The position numbers were made by a program, and so were the translations under genes. The notes beneath the pieces are model-generated. The model ran no database searches and had not been told where the DNA came from. It was given only the letters and a program-made list of their open reading frames with translations. From Paenibacillus endophyticus (lineage in GTDB: Bacteria; Bacillota; Bacilli; Paenibacillales; Paenibacillaceae), in assembly GCF_014192395.1 (NCBI RefSeq), contig NZ_JACHXW010000005.1:186001-250000 (forward strand): a DNA stretch of 64,000 bases, given 5' to 3'. Positions 29,730 through 38,667 of this stretch are shown one piece after another. Numbering within the stretch: position 1 is the stretch's first letter; every line of letters begins with the position of its first letter.

Positions 29730-30719
29730 TCACTTCCCGTTTATTTCTGCTGCAATTGTTTCAATCAATTGGCCTTGAAGCGCTGTTCTAGCTTGTCGAA
29801 CCGCATTTTTTACAGCTAGAGCATCTGAAGAACCATGGCATTTCACGACAAGTCCGTTCAAGCCTAGCAGTGGCGCACCACCATGCTCCTTATAATCCAT
29901 CCGCTTCTTCAATGGACGAAGCTTAGGCAGCATAACTGCCGCCGCAAGCTTGGTCAGCAGCGTTTGGCTGAACGCCTCTTTAAGCGATGTGAATATCGTA
30001 CCCGCAGCGCCTTCCATGGCTTTCAGCATAATATTGCCTGCAAAACCGTCGCATACTAATACATCGCAATTCCGATTAAGCACATCTCTTGCTTCAACGT
30101 TCCCGATGAAATGGACAGGCGCCTGCTCAAGCAAAGCATAGGCCGCCTTAGCCATTTCGTTGCCCTTCATGGCTTCCGTACCAACGTTAAGCAGTCCGAC
30201 TCTCGGCTTCTCAAGGCCATGGACCTTTGTGCGGTAAATGCTGCCCATAATGGCGTATTGCACCAAATGCTCGGGCTTTGCATCCATATTCGCGCCCAAA
30301 TCCAGCGTTAGAATGCCGATATCGTCCATTGTAGGCATCATCGGCGCAAGCGCAGGCCTCTCAATGCCGTCCATCCTTCCAACGACGAGCAAGCCCGTTG
30401 CCATCAAAGCGCCGGTATTGCCCGCAGAGAGCATCGCATCGGCTTGCTTCTCGCGGACAAGCTGTCCCGCAACGACCATTGAAGCCCCTTTTTTGCGGCG
30501 AACCGCTTTAACCGGCTCATCGTCGGGACCAATCACCTCATCCGCATGGCAAATCGTAATATTTGAAGGCTTCTGTCCCTTCATAAGCGGTTCAATGACG
30601 GAGGTGTCTCCCACAAGCAGCAGTTCCGTATCCGGCCACTGCGCCGCGGCGTCCATCGCACCTTGTACAATTAATCCTGGAGCATTATCGCCGCCCATAG
30701 CATCAATAGCGATCCGCAC
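29730..30719 (-). CDS. plsX: Phosphate acyltransferase PlsX
   Basis: Makes acyl-phosphate from acyl-ACP, linking fatty-acid and phospholipid synthesis. The protein starts (V)RIAIDAMGGDNAPG and has LGANMDAKPEHLVQYA and VCDGFAGNIMLKAMEG, which are diagnostic. The GTG at 30719 is chosen because AAGGAGGAGAC is perfectly spaced; this gives 329 residues, the family norm, while the open frame extends 55 codons further without similarity. It overlaps fapR by 17 bases. Confidence 0.95.
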   Translation of the reverse strand: MRIAIDAMGGDNAPGLIVQGAMDAAAQWPDTELLLVGDTSVIEPLMKGQKPSNITICHADEVIGPDDEPVKAVRRKKGASMVVAGQLVREKQADAMLSAGNTGALMATGLLVVGRMDGIERPALAPMMPTMDDIGILTLDLGANMDAKPEHLVQYAIMGSIYRTKVHGLEKPRVGLLNVGTEAMKGNEMAKAAYALLEQAPVHFIGNVEARDVLNRNCDVLVCDGFAGNIMLKAMEGAAGTIFTSLKEAFSQTLLTKLAAAVMLPKLRPLKKRMDYKEHGGAPLLGLNGLVVKCHGSSDALAVKNAVRQARTALQGQLIETIAAEINGK

Positions 30720-31320
30720 GTAAGTCTCCTCCTTCAGTATCTGTGTCTGCCGCGGACCGATAAATGACAAAGTTCCCTTGGAATACCATTTCATCGCCAA
30801 CATACGTGAACAGCTCGACCTTCGCCTTGCTCCGCTCTCCCGATATCGACCGCACATAGGCTTTGGCAATACATTTCTCTCCAAGCTTTACGGGACGAAT
30901 AAAGCGAATATCTGCTGTTACAGTAAGAGCAATTTCATCATCTATAATAGCTACGGCAAGTGAATTCGCCTGTGCGAACACATGATGTCCGCGCGCAATG
31001 CCGGTTCTGGAGAACACATGCTCTTCCTTAATCTCGAATACCGAGATGCCGCTCTTGTCCAATTCCAAGTCAACGATATCGCCGATGACCTCGTGTAGCG
31101 GCAAAGACCTGACAGAATCGTAAGAGCGTTCCGCCATCAGCTTCAGCCTCTCACGAAGCTCAGGAATGCCAAGCTCCATGCGGTCAAGCCGAATCGTCTG
31201 GATGCTTACTTTGAGCAGTCGCGTAAGCTCCCGATCGGTTATAAAGGGATTTTCGTCAATGTATCGGGCAAGCTGCTGATGCCGCTGCCGTTTGGGCATT
31301 CGTTCGATGTCCGGCACCAC
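30703..31320 (-). CDS. fapR: Fatty acid and phospholipid regulator FapR
   Basis: A repressor that senses malonyl-CoA and controls fap, fab and plsX genes. The N-terminal DeoR-like HTH (DRELTRLLKVSIQTIRLDRMELGIPELRERLK) is followed by a hotdog-fold effector domain (SRTGIARGHHVFAQANSLAVAI and the downstream sheet). Length is 205 from the GTG at 31320; an ATG seven codons in is also possible, and both sit close to GGTGGTG-like sequences. A FapR-like operator lies about 90 bases upstream, fitting autoregulation. Confidence 0.94.
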   Translation of the reverse strand: MVPDIERMPKRQRHQQLARYIDENPFITDRELTRLLKVSIQTIRLDRMELGIPELRERLKLMAERSYDSVRSLPLHEVIGDIVDLELDKSGISVFEIKEEHVFSRTGIARGHHVFAQANSLAVAIIDDEIALTVTADIRFIRPVKLGEKCIAKAYVRSISGERSKAKVELFTYVGDEMVFQGNFVIYRSAADTDTEGGDLRADRY

Positions 31321-31409
31321 CTTCTACCAATTTATATCGATTAGGTCATTATTCCGTGCCTCAGTCCTATAAAACTTTCGCATAAATAGTATATGTATGT
31401 TGCTTGATA

Positions 31410-31426
31410 TTATCACCTGGTACTAA
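31410..31426 (-). promoter_or_regulatory. FapR operator
   Basis: On the minus strand TTAGTACCAGGTGATAA matches the published B. subtilis 17-bp consensus (TTAGTACCTGATACTAA) at 13 of 17 positions, with the left half intact. It lies about 90 bases before fapR and is followed by AT-rich promoter-like sequence (TATACT), which fits FapR control of fapR-plsX-fabHDG. Confidence 0.75.
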
Positions 31427-31523
31427 TTAAGTATATAAAAAATTGCGCCCGAGCGCAATGCGGCGTTAAAAGGATGCGTTGAAAGCTCGCTTGCAAGATC
31501 GCGGCTTCACCTTCCTGCGACAA

Positions 31524-31558
31524 TAAAAATAGCACCCCATCAAATGATGAGGTGCTAC
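31524..31558 (-). terminator. Terminator of yceD-rpmF
   Basis: On the minus strand TAGCACCTCATC pairs with GATGGGGTGCTA, followed by TTTTTATT. It lies just after the rpmF stop. Confidence 0.88.
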
Positions 31559-31574
31559 CTTTGACATCAATTCA

Positions 31575-31748
31575 CTATTGGGAAATGATCTCTTTTGTTT
31601 TGTAATATCCACAAACTTTGCATACGTGGTGAGCCAATTTCAGCTCGCCGCATTGCTCACATTTCACCATGCCCGGTACTGCAAGTTTGAAATGCGTACG
31701 ACGTTTATCACGGCGAGTCTTGGATGTTCTACGCTGAGGTACTGCCAT
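31575..31748 (-). CDS. rpmF: 50S ribosomal protein L32 (zinc form)
   Basis: A 57-residue ribosomal protein starting [19 protein letters not shown]. Two Cys pairs (CEQCG and CKVCG) make this the zinc-binding, C+ form. ATG at 31748 has AGGAGGTG upstream. It follows yceD by 38 bases, as in most bacteria. Confidence 0.97.
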   Translation of the reverse strand: MAVPQRRTSKTRRDKRRTHFKLAVPGMVKCEQCGELKLAHHVCKVCGYYKTKEIISQ

Positions 31749-31786
31749 ATTTAACACCTCCTTCAAAAATTCAATCGGTATTACGC

Positions 31787-32308
31787 TTATTCCTTAAATA
31801 GATCCTTTAGCGCCGCAAAACGGACATCAATCTTTTCCGTCGAGCAGCTGCATTTGTGCTCATTTAAGTTCTGTCCGCAAGTCTGACAGAGACCCTTACA
31901 ATCATTGCTGCAAAGCGGTGCAAAAGGCATGAACAACTGTAGCGCTTCTTCCACATAAGGCTTCAGGTCCAATCTGTCCGCATTTACTTCAATGAAATCA
32001 CTCTCTTCCTCTTCCATGTCTTCATCGCGTTCTTCGTTTGACTCCGCCCGCTTGAATACTTCCGAGAATCGAATGACCGTATGTTCCTTCACCGGTTCGA
32101 GGCAACGCGAGCAGGCTAGCTCGAGGTCGATGGCAAGCTTGCCGTCAACTTCGATGAAACCTTCGTGCCCGGTAACCTGAAGTGATACATGAAGAGGTCC
32201 CGTACGATAAACATCCTGGCGTCCCTTAAAAAGGTCACTGACATCGATCTGTTCGTCGATTGTCGATTTCAACCCTTTGGACATTGTTTCTTGAATATGA
32301 AACTGCAT
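31787..32308 (-). CDS. YceD/DUF177 family protein
   Basis: DUF177 proteins are encoded with rpmF and are linked to 23S rRNA accumulation. An N-terminal beta-rich domain (CSRCLEP carries one Cys pair) is followed by an acidic stretch, then a second set of Cys near the end ([15 protein letters not shown] and CSCS) that may bind zinc. ATG at 32308 gives 173 residues with GGGGTGA upstream. Confidence 0.88.
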   Translation of the reverse strand: MQFHIQETMSKGLKSTIDEQIDVSDLFKGRQDVYRTGPLHVSLQVTGHEGFIEVDGKLAIDLELACSRCLEPVKEHTVIRFSEVFKRAESNEERDEDMEEEESDFIEVNADRLDLKPYVEEALQLFMPFAPLCSNDCKGLCQTCGQNLNEHKCSCSTEKIDVRFAALKDLFKE

Positions 32309-32469
32309 CAGATCACCCCAAACAAACAAAGATTATTATATCTATCAGACTACCGTTTTGTCAACATTTTCACACTGTTTTTCATTATTGCTTCGTGCAG
32401 GCCGTGATTGGGCATCTCCGCTGTGCTATAGTTAAACCACCAACATTTAACAGAGAGAGGATTCAGCTT

Positions 32470-33729
32470 ATGCGTACAGTCGGACTTATTGTCGAATACA
32501 ATCCGTTCCATAACGGACATTTGTATCATTTGCAACAATCGCGCAAAATAACGCAAGCGGATGCTGTCGTTGCCGTTATGAGCGGCCATTTCCTGCAGCG
32601 AGGCGAGCCGGCCTTGCTCGACAAATGGTCTCGGACGCAAATGGCGCTGGAGGGCGGCTGCGATCTAGTCATAGAGCTGCCCGTCGCATACGCGACCCAA
32701 GCGGCCGAGTGGTTCGCTTACGGAGCGGTATCGCTGCTTGAAGCGACCGGCGTCGTTGACAGCTTCTGCTTCGGCACGGAGAACGGCGAGCTCGATCCGC
32801 TCCTAAAGGCTGCCGATATCGTCGCTGAGGAGCCTCCCGCTTTCAAAGCACTCTTGAAGCAGCAGCTCCAAACCGGAGTGAGCTACCCGAGCGCATACAG
32901 CAGCGCAATCACAAGCTATCTGGCTGAGCTTGGCCATGCAACAGCTTCAGCCTTCCCTTTCGCGCTTCCAAACCATACGCTAGGACTCCATTATCTGCTT
33001 GCACGGAACCGATTGCAAGCAAAAATGGAGCCGTTCACCATTGCCCGCGAAAAGGCGCAATACAATCAAGCCACGGCAACAGACAGCCAAATCGCAAGCG
33101 CAACCGCTATCCGCAAGCTTCTTCTCGAGCAACAATCACTCGAGGATGTGCGCGCCTATGTTCCTGAATCGACATGGAACATTCTTCAGCAGGAATGGTC
33201 AGCTGGCCGCTGCCCGATCAGCTGGGAGCCCTTCACGAATGCTTTGCTCCAAGCCATTATTACTCGTACTCCTCAAGATCTCGCGGATCTCCACGAAATA
33301 ACCGAGGGCTTGGAGTACCGAATCCGCGGCGTGTTGCCTACTCTTCCTTCAAGAAGCTTCGACGACCTGCTGAGTGCTTTGAAAACCAAGCGCTACACGC
33401 GAACGAAGCTGCAGCGTTCACTCCTCGCGATCCTGCTCGGACATCGCAAGCAGGATTTCACTGCGGACAAGCTCGCTTCTGGTGTTGAATATATAAGAGT
33501 GCTCGGTTTCTCCGAAAAAGGCAAGCTTTTATTGCGACGGATGCGGAATTCAGCCAAGCTTCCTGTACTGCACAGTGCCGCGCGGGCGCCGCAGCCTTAC
33601 CGTTACTTGGAGCTGGACACTCAAGCAAGCGGCGTATATATGCTTGGCGTGTCTGGCCAAACATCTGTTGCATCCATGTTCCGCGATTTCACCGAAAAGC
33701 CTGTTACTGCCGGTTCGAATTTCATCTAA
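32470..33729 (+). CDS. tmcAL: tRNA(Met) cytidine acetate ligase TmcAL (YlbM)
   Basis: TmcAL makes N4-acetylcytidine at the wobble base of elongator tRNA-Met from acetate and ATP. The nucleotidyltransferase start GLIVEYNPFHNGHLYHL is plain, with VMSGHFLQRGEPALLDKW next. The C-terminal part (from about 320, LEYRIRGVLP and KTKRYTRTKLQRSLLAILLG) is the RNA-binding helical region. The ATG at 32470 gives 419 residues; GAGAGGA is its ribosome site. Confidence 0.93.
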   Translation: MRTVGLIVEYNPFHNGHLYHLQQSRKITQADAVVAVMSGHFLQRGEPALLDKWSRTQMALEGGCDLVIELPVAYATQAAEWFAYGAVSLLEATGVVDSFCFGTENGELDPLLKAADIVAEEPPAFKALLKQQLQTGVSYPSAYSSAITSYLAELGHATASAFPFALPNHTLGLHYLLARNRLQAKMEPFTIAREKAQYNQATATDSQIASATAIRKLLLEQQSLEDVRAYVPESTWNILQQEWSAGRCPISWEPFTNALLQAIITRTPQDLADLHEITEGLEYRIRGVLPTLPSRSFDDLLSALKTKRYTRTKLQRSLLAILLGHRKQDFTADKLASGVEYIRVLGFSEKGKLLLRRMRNSAKLPVLHSAARAPQPYRYLELDTQASGVYMLGVSGQTSVASMFRDFTEKPVTAGSNFI

Positions 33730-33756
33730 GAATCGGCAATGCTTTGATTATTCGCA

Positions 33757-33867
33757 TCTCAACTAAGGGTCAGTCGTACTTAGATTCTTCACGTCTCAAT
33801 TAAGGGTCAGTCGTACTTAGATTCTTCACGTCTCAACTAAGAGTCAGCATACTTTGGATTATTGGGC
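33757..33867. repeat. 37-bp tandem repeat, three copies
   Basis: Copies start at 33757, 33794 and 33831, each opening TCTCAACTAA or TCTCAATTAA and continuing AGGGTCAGTCGTACTTAGATTC. Copies 1 and 2 differ at one base. Copy 3 is degenerate in its second half and runs into the stop codon of the minus-strand PDZ protease gene. They fill the gap between two convergent genes. Confidence 0.9.
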
Positions 33868-34911
33868 TGCCTTTTGCAAAAGCGTGACCTGCTGAACAGC
33901 TTCCTGCAGCGTGCTAACGCTGGCAATTTTCATTGCCGTGCCCAGCGCTTTGGCTTTCGCCTCGGCCTCCTTGAAATTGCCAGCCGGTACGAGAAACAGC
34001 TTGGCGCCTTTTTCGCTGGCGATCACAATCTTCTGTTTAATGCCGCCTATCGCTCCAACCCTGCCGTCAACCGTGATCGTTCCCGTTGCTGCGATCCGAC
34101 TGCCGCCGGACAGGTCGCCTTCCGTCAACAACTCCAAAGCTTGCAGCGCAAAAACCAATCCCGCTGACGGGCCTCCGATCTCGCCAGCTGCAATCGTAAT
34201 TCTGTTCTCCGGATCATCCGGCTCAAGGCTCCGAAGCTCCGTCAGGCTTTTTATCCCGAGTACGTCAAGCAGTTGCTCATTCGTCATCTTCTCGCTAAAG
34301 CTTTCCCTTGGAAAGCTTATTTGCGTGCGCTGGCCATCTCGATCCACGTCGAATGAAACAACGCCAGTTTGATTTAGGCTTTGAATCGAAGCCAGCAACT
34401 GTTCTGCCGTTTCTGCCTGTTCGCCCCCACGAAGGCCGTGCAGCAAATCTCCACTCTTGAACCCGCTCCGAGCGGGGTCGCCTCCGATTAGGATATCCGC
34501 GACAAGCAGTCCATCTGCTTTGGTCGAATATGGCAAATCCGCATAGTGATACGCAGCTTCTATGGCATTATTTTGCGAACCTTGCATGATGACCTGCTGC
34601 CTCACCGCAAACTGCTCCTGCGTATATCCACGAAACACATCACGCCTTAGATGTACATCCTTGTTCGCATCCCACATCGACGAAAACGTTCTTAGAAAAT
34701 TAGGCTCTGTCAGTTTCACGGCAGTGAGCAGGAAATCTCCATTCCCCGGCTTGTCTCCAGCCTCGATTGAGATCATCGGCTTAACCGAAACCGCGATTCC
34801 CGGCTCATAAACGACATATGGCGTAGGCGCATAAAGCATTACCCACATAAATGCTGCAGTGGCTGCTGCGATCATAGTTATTCTGCGCCAATCCGACCGT
34901 TTCTTTTGCAT
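33859..34911 (-). CDS. Lon-like PDZ membrane protease (YlbL/SepM family)
   Basis: A membrane-anchored S16 protease; YlbL in B. subtilis acts in recovery from the SOS response. One N-terminal membrane segment (ITMIAAATAAFMWVMLYA), a PDZ domain (LLVADILIGGDPARSGFKSGDLL) and a Lon-type protease domain follow. The catalytic Ser lies in GEIGGPSAGLVFAL and the Lys in VGAIGGIKQKIVIA. ATG at 34911 (350 residues) has GGAGATCAG upstream; a frame extension of 31 residues lacks support. Confidence 0.92.
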   Translation of the reverse strand: MQKKRSDWRRITMIAAATAAFMWVMLYAPTPYVVYEPGIAVSVKPMISIEAGDKPGNGDFLLTAVKLTEPNFLRTFSSMWDANKDVHLRRDVFRGYTQEQFAVRQQVIMQGSQNNAIEAAYHYADLPYSTKADGLLVADILIGGDPARSGFKSGDLLHGLRGGEQAETAEQLLASIQSLNQTGVVSFDVDRDGQRTQISFPRESFSEKMTNEQLLDVLGIKSLTELRSLEPDDPENRITIAAGEIGGPSAGLVFALQALELLTEGDLSGGSRIAATGTITVDGRVGAIGGIKQKIVIASEKGAKLFLVPAGNFKEAEAKAKALGTAMKIASVSTLQEAVQQVTLLQKAAQ

Positions 34912-35082
34912 CCGCTGATCTCCGATCCTATTGCTTTCTCTATGCTTGCTTTCTTCTATCTTAAACCTTCGGACAAACACCGCTGCTGGTCTATCGCTCA
35001 ACAAACATGCGTACTAATTAACAGATAGGATTGTCCTGTCCAAACGTACATTTTCCCATTCAGATAAAGGAGTTGTGTCGCA

Positions 35083-36297
35083 TTGGCTAAAACGGTTATG
35101 CTAGCCTTTCTGTCCATTCTACTTGTAAGTGCCATCATCCTGCAGCCGGATGCTTCCTTTCAGTCCTCCTTGCAGGGACTCACCGTATGGTGGAACATCG
35201 TATTCCCAGGCTTGCTGCCGTTTCTCATTTTGTTCGAGCTCATCTCTGCATTCGGCCTTGCACACGCCATAAGCTCGCTGCTGCAGCCCGTAATGCACCG
35301 ACTGTTCAAGCTTCCAGGAGAAGCATCCCACGCGATCGTCCTAGGCTGGATGGGCGGATATCCTGCTGGTGCCGAAGCAGCATCCTCTCTGCGCAAAAGA
35401 AACCTCGTCACAAAACAACAGGGCCAGCGGCTGCTCGCCCTAGCCCATATGCCGAATCCTTTGTTTATGCTGGTGGTCATCGGAGCAGGTTTCCTTCACA
35501 AACCGATCGTAGGCGTCATGATCGCTTCAGTCGTATGGCTCTCCGCACTTTGCGTTATGCTCGGCGCAACGATCTTCCAGCGAAAAGAGCCGGTTCATAG
35601 CGTTCACTCTGTGGCGAATGACGGAAGCATGCTTCAACGCGCAGCGGACGCCTTTCGTCTTGGCAGGGATCAAGACGGGCGGAGCTTCGGCAAGGCGCTT
35701 GGCGATGCCGTATCGGCCAGTGTTCAAAAACTGATGATGATTGGCGGTTTTATGATCTTCGCTGCCGTTCTAGCCAAGTTAACAGAACCGCTGCTCTCCC
35801 CGCTGTTCGCTAAAACAGGACTTAGCTTCATCAGCCAAGCTTTCTTCGAGGGGCATTTGGGTGCTTATTCAGCCGCTATCTGGCAATCTCCCGAGGCAGG
35901 CGCAGTCGGCAACGCTGCCGCAATCGCCGCTGTACTCGCATGGAGCGGGCTAAGCGGCATTCTGCAGGCAGGTTATTCAATCACAGGGAGCGACCTTAAG
36001 CTGCTGCCGTTCATTGCATGGCGTGCCGCGCACGCCTTGCTTGCCGCATTATTCATGCTAATTTTGTGGAAGCCGATTACTTCTCTGCTCGGCTTTTGGC
36101 TGGCTCCAAATGACGTACCTGCTTATACTTCCGCCGAGGCTCTAACGCCTGACCAGGCGGTTGCCGTCGCATTAAAAACAAGCGATCTGCCGCTATTATG
36201 GCCGCTGTCACTCTCGGCTTGCCTGCTTCTTGCCCTGTTTAGTCTATTTGTTTCTATGATATTGCTTCCCTATCGAAAAACGAATCGGTCAGCGTAG
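35083..36297 (+). CDS. ylbJ: Sporulation integral membrane protein YlbJ
   Basis: YlbJ is a forespore-related membrane protein required for cortex formation and heat resistance in B. subtilis. About eight to ten membrane segments are present. The nucleoside-recognition (Gate) motif PGEASHAIVLGWMGGYPAGA lies around residue 90, and a second Gate-like part lies around 230-300. The TTG start at 35083 has AAGGAG eight bases upstream. Length 404. Confidence 0.92.
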   Translation: MAKTVMLAFLSILLVSAIILQPDASFQSSLQGLTVWWNIVFPGLLPFLILFELISAFGLAHAISSLLQPVMHRLFKLPGEASHAIVLGWMGGYPAGAEAASSLRKRNLVTKQQGQRLLALAHMPNPLFMLVVIGAGFLHKPIVGVMIASVVWLSALCVMLGATIFQRKEPVHSVHSVANDGSMLQRAADAFRLGRDQDGRSFGKALGDAVSASVQKLMMIGGFMIFAAVLAKLTEPLLSPLFAKTGLSFISQAFFEGHLGAYSAAIWQSPEAGAVGNAAAIAAVLAWSGLSGILQAGYSITGSDLKLLPFIAWRAAHALLAALFMLILWKPITSLLGFWLAPNDVPAYTSAEALTPDQAVAVALKTSDLPLLWPLSLSACLLLALFSLFVSMILLPYRKTNRSA

Positions 36298-36333
36298 CAC
36301 GAATAATAGAATCATTCTATATTTATGCTAAAG

Positions 36334-36831
36334 CTAGATTTGGGGTTTATACTTAATGCGCAGCTCCTGTTCCACGACCGGCGGAACAAGCTCATGCACG
36401 GCACCGTGGAATTGTGCGATTTCTTTTACGATGCTGGAGCTTAAGTAAGAGTACTTCGGATTGGTCATCATAAACATCGTATCGATTTCAGCGTCCAGCA
36501 AATGGTTCGTTGATGCAAGCTGCAGCTCGTATTCGAAATCGGTCACCGAACGTATACCTCGGATGATCACATTCGCTTGACGCGATTTCATGAACCGGAC
36601 AAGCAAATCGCGAAAGCTGTCAATCTCCACATTGGGAATATCGCTCGTTACCTCAGTCAAAAGCGCCTTGCGCTCCTCCACGCTAAACAGCGGATTTTTG
36701 CTTGAATTATTTAAAACGGCAACGATAAGTCGGTCAAATTGCTTTGCTGATCTGCGAATAATATCCAAATGACCGTATGTGACAGGATCGAAGGTACCAG
36801 GATATACGGCTACTCGCTCTATTTTACTCAT
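36334..36831 (-). CDS. coaD: Phosphopantetheine adenylyltransferase
   Basis: Makes dephospho-CoA from ATP and phosphopantetheine. The nucleotidyltransferase motif [18 protein letters not shown] is near the start and [21 protein letters not shown] near the end. ATG at 36831 gives 165 residues. It overlaps rsmD by 8 bases, the standard rsmD-coaD pair. Confidence 0.96.
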   Translation of the reverse strand: MSKIERVAVYPGTFDPVTYGHLDIIRRSAKQFDRLIVAVLNNSSKNPLFSVEERKALLTEVTSDIPNVEIDSFRDLLVRFMKSRQANVIIRGIRSVTDFEYELQLASTNHLLDAEIDTMFMMTNPKYSYLSSSIVKEIAQFHGAVHELVPPVVEQELRIKYKPQI

Positions 36832-37417
36832 GAACATCGGCCTCACTTCCGTTTTGGCTATCTAAGGTGTTGTATTGATAGATGGAAACCGCAGTATCCC
36901 CATACTTCGCGTGCTTGAATTGCTCGAATTGCCCCAGCTGCTCCGGATACTGGTGAGACGCATCATGCTCCACGACAATAATAGCCTCCGGCTCGAGGAG
37001 ATCATTCGCTGCAAGATCCGACATTAAGCTGTCCATCGTTACCATTTTGTATGGCGGGTCAAGAAAAACAAGCCGGAACCTCTGCCCCCGCTTCGCTAGC
37101 GCTTTCAATGCGCGCTCCGCATCATTCCTATAAATTTCAGCAGCGCTTCCCATCTTCGCCGTCTCGACATTTCGACGAATAATATCGACGCTTATTTTCT
37201 CTCGGTCGACAAACACTGTTTGCGCAACGCCTCTGCTCCAAGCCTCGATACCTAAGCCGCCCGTTCCCGCGAACAGATCCAGCGCCATTCCGCCATCGAA
37301 ATAAGGCCCAATCATGCTAAAAATAGCTTCTTTTACCTTATCAGTTGTCGGTCTCGTATTCTTGCCAGGCACAGCCTTAAGCGTGCGGCCTTTGGCCTCG
37401 CCCGCAATGACTCTCAC
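36824..37417 (-). CDS. rsmD: 16S rRNA (guanine-966-N2)-methyltransferase RsmD
   Basis: SAM-dependent methylation of 16S rRNA G966. [18 protein letters not shown] is the family start, then [20 protein letters not shown] (SAM site) and the catalytic LVFLDPPY. Length is 197. It marks the left boundary of the conserved block; the accessory region begins just upstream of it. Confidence 0.95.
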   Translation of the reverse strand: MRVIAGEAKGRTLKAVPGKNTRPTTDKVKEAIFSMIGPYFDGGMALDLFAGTGGLGIEAWSRGVAQTVFVDREKISVDIIRRNVETAKMGSAAEIYRNDAERALKALAKRGQRFRLVFLDPPYKMVTMDSLMSDLAANDLLEPEAIIVVEHDASHQYPEQLGQFEQFKHAKYGDTAVSIYQYNTLDSQNGSEADVHE

Positions 37418-37655
37418 TGCAATTGCCCCCTTCTATCTCATTCCCGCCTATCGTACCATAGAATCCCTTTCATAATAAAGCGAATGTAGATGTAAAAAAA
37501 TGATTCCCCCTCCTCCTTAAAACGTTTAGAATTATTTTTTTGGCGTCCTCATGTATATTTACCTAATAAAGGGACAAAATAACCTTATCGGCGTCGCAAG
37601 ATGTCGTAGACAACCGCGGAGAAGACTTACGTTTCCCCATAAGCTCTTCGTCCGG
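37418..37655. other. Intergenic region upstream of rsmD
   Basis: No gene is supported here. The sequence becomes AT-rich beyond 37490, with a run of A and T at 37494-37550. Short frames exist on both strands without ribosome sites or recognisable products. Confidence 0.5.
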
Positions 37656-37708
37656 TTTCTCCTCTCCCATGAAAAGGGCGCTCCGTAAGGGGCGCCCGAT
37701 TTTTTGTT
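37656..37708 (+). repeat. 53-bp direct repeat, left copy
   Basis: Nearly identical to 39741-39793 (about four differences in 53 bases). The core is CCCATGAAAAGGGCGCTCC, then TAAGGGGC, then CCCGATTTTTTGTT. GGGCGC can pair with GCGCCC and a T-run follows, so it could also end transcription on the plus strand. Together with the right copy it flanks the DUF3800 gene and the integrase remnant. Confidence 0.85.
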
Positions 37709-37894
37709 TAAAGCCTTATATTTAAAGGGATTTTCAATTCTTCTATACAATCAATGATAAAGTTGTCGCCCATTTGTCGCCCAAATTCAAAATGCATCAA
37801 AGATAAATATATGATCTTCCATTTCAAGTTCCATAGTTGTAATCCCTTCCGGGATGCCATTAAGACCAAACTAGATCATCTTAATGATTTACAT
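37709..37894. other. AT-rich stretch with possible decayed coding sequence
   Basis: No intact gene. On the minus strand a frame reads FEFGRQMGDNFII and another IPEGITTMELEMEDHIFIFDAF before a stop; both look like fragments of protein ends, the first reminiscent of integrase C-termini, but neither has a start. I do not assign a function. Confidence 0.3.
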
Positions 37895-37940
37895 AAACCC
37901 GCAAAACCCTTTCTACATATGGGGTTTTCGGGTTTTTTTT
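37895..37940 (+). terminator. Strong orphan terminator
   Basis: AAACCCGCAAAACCC pairs with GGGTTTTCGGGTTT, followed by TTTTTTTT. No intact plus-strand gene precedes it, so the gene it served is probably lost. Confidence 0.8.
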
Positions 37941-38047
37941 ATTAATTTTAATCTACGAGAATACGTTTGAATAAGATAGCTTTTGAATTTTTTTTATACA
38001 TTTTTCACACAAGTTAAACATTACATCTAACTACACTATGATATTCC

Positions 38048-38131
38048 TCTTGGTTACCTGTTGTTAAATTTGGCTATGATGCCAAGGGAAAAAGAATCTA
38101 GCGTACTAAAACAGTCAAAATAACTGATCTG
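38048..38131 (+). pseudogene. Remnant of a tyrosine integrase N-terminal (arm-binding) domain
   Basis: The frame reads SWLPVVKFGYDAKGKRI, a stop, then RTKTVKITDL. This resembles the arm-type DNA-binding start of phage and ICE integrases (W-x-x-V-V-x-x-G-Y-D-x-x-G-K-R...K-T). No start codon, catalytic domain or downstream frame survives. The assignment rests on pattern memory only; a search with these 28 residues would settle it. Confidence 0.45.
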
Positions 38132-38333
38132 CAACTGTGTTTGATAACATACAATTGCAATGAATACTTTTTGGTTTTCCAATTTGTGATAGGTCAACCA
38201 TTTCAGAACAGACAGCTATATAACCCGTAAAACTACACCGATATGTATATTGCTTGACTAGTTTATTCAATCTGCTTATGAAGAATTAATTCATAAAATA
38301 TCTTCCAACGCTGAAGGCATAACATTTTGTTTA
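38132..38333. other. Featureless AT-rich sequence
   Basis: No coding frame with a ribosome site on either strand; probably decayed mobile-element DNA between the integrase remnant and a terminator. Confidence 0.4.
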
Positions 38334-38372
38334 CAAAAAAAAATAGAACCCAAGTTGCTGACTGGGTTCTAT
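38334..38372 (-). terminator. Terminator downstream of the DUF3800 gene
   Basis: On the minus strand ATAGAACCCA pairs with TGGGTTCTAT across a 10-base loop, then a run of ten T. It is about 295 bases after the DUF3800 stop; nothing coding is visible in between, so the transcript has a long 3' tail. Confidence 0.8.
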
Positions 38373-38667
38373 CTCCATTACTTAAAGTGCCCAATGAGTA
38401 TGGATACACTTTTTTTGAGGAATAGTTAAATGCTATTCTACAACTAAAGGCGTATCACCGAATAGTAAGCTATTCAACATATCTCATTCCGGTCTTATCT
38501 TTAAATAATGAATTGTACTAAAAAACGTTGTTAGCGTAGTACCCTAGAGGAAAGACCTATTGGCAAGTAGCATTTAGTGCTCCACTTATCCTCAATTGGA
38601 TTTATCTACATCAATAAATTATGGTGTTGCATAATAAATTATACACTATCCTAAGAAAAATGAAAAG

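Noticed and set aside
37559..37750. Minus-strand frame of 63 codons upstream of rsmD
   Set aside because: Again carried by the 53-bp repeat; no ribosome site and no similarity.
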